From Arthrobacter sp. AFG20 (GTDB taxonomy: Bacteria > Actinomycetota > Actinomycetes > Actinomycetales > Micrococcaceae), in NCBI RefSeq assembly GCF_002892795.1, contig NZ_PJMC01000012.1, forward strand, positions 1 through 64,000: a stretch of DNA of 64,000 bases, in the 5' to 3' direction. The position numbers were made by a program, and so were the translations under genes. The notes beneath the pieces are model-generated. The model was not told the DNA's origin. It saw only the letters and a list, made by a program, of their open reading frames with translations, and did no database searches. Below, one piece after another: positions 63,636 through 64,000 of the stretch; positions within the stretch are counted from its first letter, which is position 1, and each line of letters opens with the position of its first letter.

Positions 63636-64000
63636 TGGGCACCTCCGGCGATGACCGTCATGACGTCTTCCACGGAGACGCCGTCGTTGTTGATTTCGGC
63701 GACCATCGCCCTGTCCTTGATAACCGCAACGCGGTCGCTCACGCGCAGCACTTCCTCGAGTTCGGAGGAGATGAAGAGGATGGACATGCCGTCGGCCGCG
63801 AGTTTGTTGACGAGCTTCTGGATCTGGGTCTTGGCCCCGATGTCGATGCCGCGGGTGGGCTCGTCGAGGATCAGGAGTTCGGGATGGGTCACCAGCCACC
63901 GGGCCAAAAGGACCTTCTGCTGGTTTCCGCCGCTGAGGTTGCGGATGAGTGCGTCGGGGTTGGCCGGCCGGATGTCGAGGGCCTCGATGTATTCGGCCAC
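63632..64000 (-). CDS. Sugar ABC transporter ATPase, C-terminal part (cut by the right edge)
   Basis: 123 C-terminal codons of a CUT2 double ATPase: [18 protein letters not shown] signature, [22 protein letters not shown]alker B region, [18 protein letters not shown]. The rest, and the binding protein, lie beyond the window. Belongs with the two permeases downstream. Confidence 0.92.
   Translation of the reverse strand: MAEYIEALDIRPANPDALIRNLSGGNQQKVLLARWLVTHPELLILDEPTRGIDIGAKTQIQKLVNKLAADGMSILFISSELEEVLRVSDRVAVIKDRAMVAEINNDGVSVEDVMTVIAGGAQ

Overview
The window is about 64 kb of high-GC DNA with long, tightly packed operons, frequent ATGA/GTGA start-stop overlaps, Tat and lipoprotein signals, and LacI-, IclR-, MarR- and TetR-regulated catabolic islands. 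Gene content and protein style (tandem glycine riboswitches, several FMN-dependent monooxygenases, ara genes with LacI repressors, an MHS transporter) fit a soil actinobacterium of the Arthrobacter/Pseudarthrobacter group (Micrococcaceae). This is inferred from style, not from a marker gene. I see no rRNA, tRNA, insertion sequence, prophage or CRISPR array.

Layout. 1-6.2 kb: glycine and one-carbon metabolism. gcvP (minus, cut by the left edge) and an amino-acid permease-purU-methylenetetrahydrofolate reductase-like operon (plus) are divergent, and each has its own tandem glycine riboswitch. 6.2-12.9 kb: a GntP-type permease, class III CoA-transferase, HMG-CoA-lyase-like enzyme, D-2-hydroxyacid dehydrogenase and glycerate kinase, with an IclR regulator. 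The set suggests an organic acid cleaved through a CoA thioester and salvaged as glycerate. 13-23.3 kb: a minus-strand operon of a polar amino-acid ABC transporter, three luciferase-like FMN monooxygenases and a DUF1684 protein, divergent from an unusual FAD/NAD(P)-binding protein fused to a GNAT acetyltransferase; an organosulfur (S-alkylcysteine-like) salvage system is proposed. 23.2-30 kb: an ammonium transporter, a Tat-exported multicopper oxidase with a partner membrane protein, and a secreted GH25-like protein with five FG-GAP repeats.

30-41.6 kb: L-arabinose utilisation (araB, araD, araA, aldose epimerase) flanked by two paralogous LacI regulators, then a ChvE/GguAB-type sugar ABC transporter with a 69-aa small protein. 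The araB and chvE promoters carry the same palindromic LacI-type operator. 42-48.5 kb: TetR with a DMT-family exporter, then a tartrate operon (ttuC, dicarboxylate symporter, glycerate kinase) with a LysR regulator and two matching LysR boxes. 48.7-57.4 kb: MarR and a secreted alpha/beta hydrolase, divergent from a beta-oxidation-like operon (SDR, amidohydrolase, acyl-CoA dehydrogenase, MaoC hydratase, MHS transporter, acyl-CoA ligase) of unknown substrate. 57.6-59.8 kb: small orphan proteins, a CsbD-family stress protein and a lipoprotein. 60-64 kb: a Tat-exported GH43 plus AbfB arabinofuranosidase downstream of a two-permease CUT2 sugar transporter cut by the right edge.

The genes together describe an organism that scavenges plant-derived carbon: arabinan and arabinose, tartrate, other organic acids and possibly organosulfur amino acids. 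Least described and most worth testing are the CoA-lyase/glycerate operon, the monooxygenase cluster with the FAD-GNAT fusion, and the MarR-controlled hydrolase/CoA operon.
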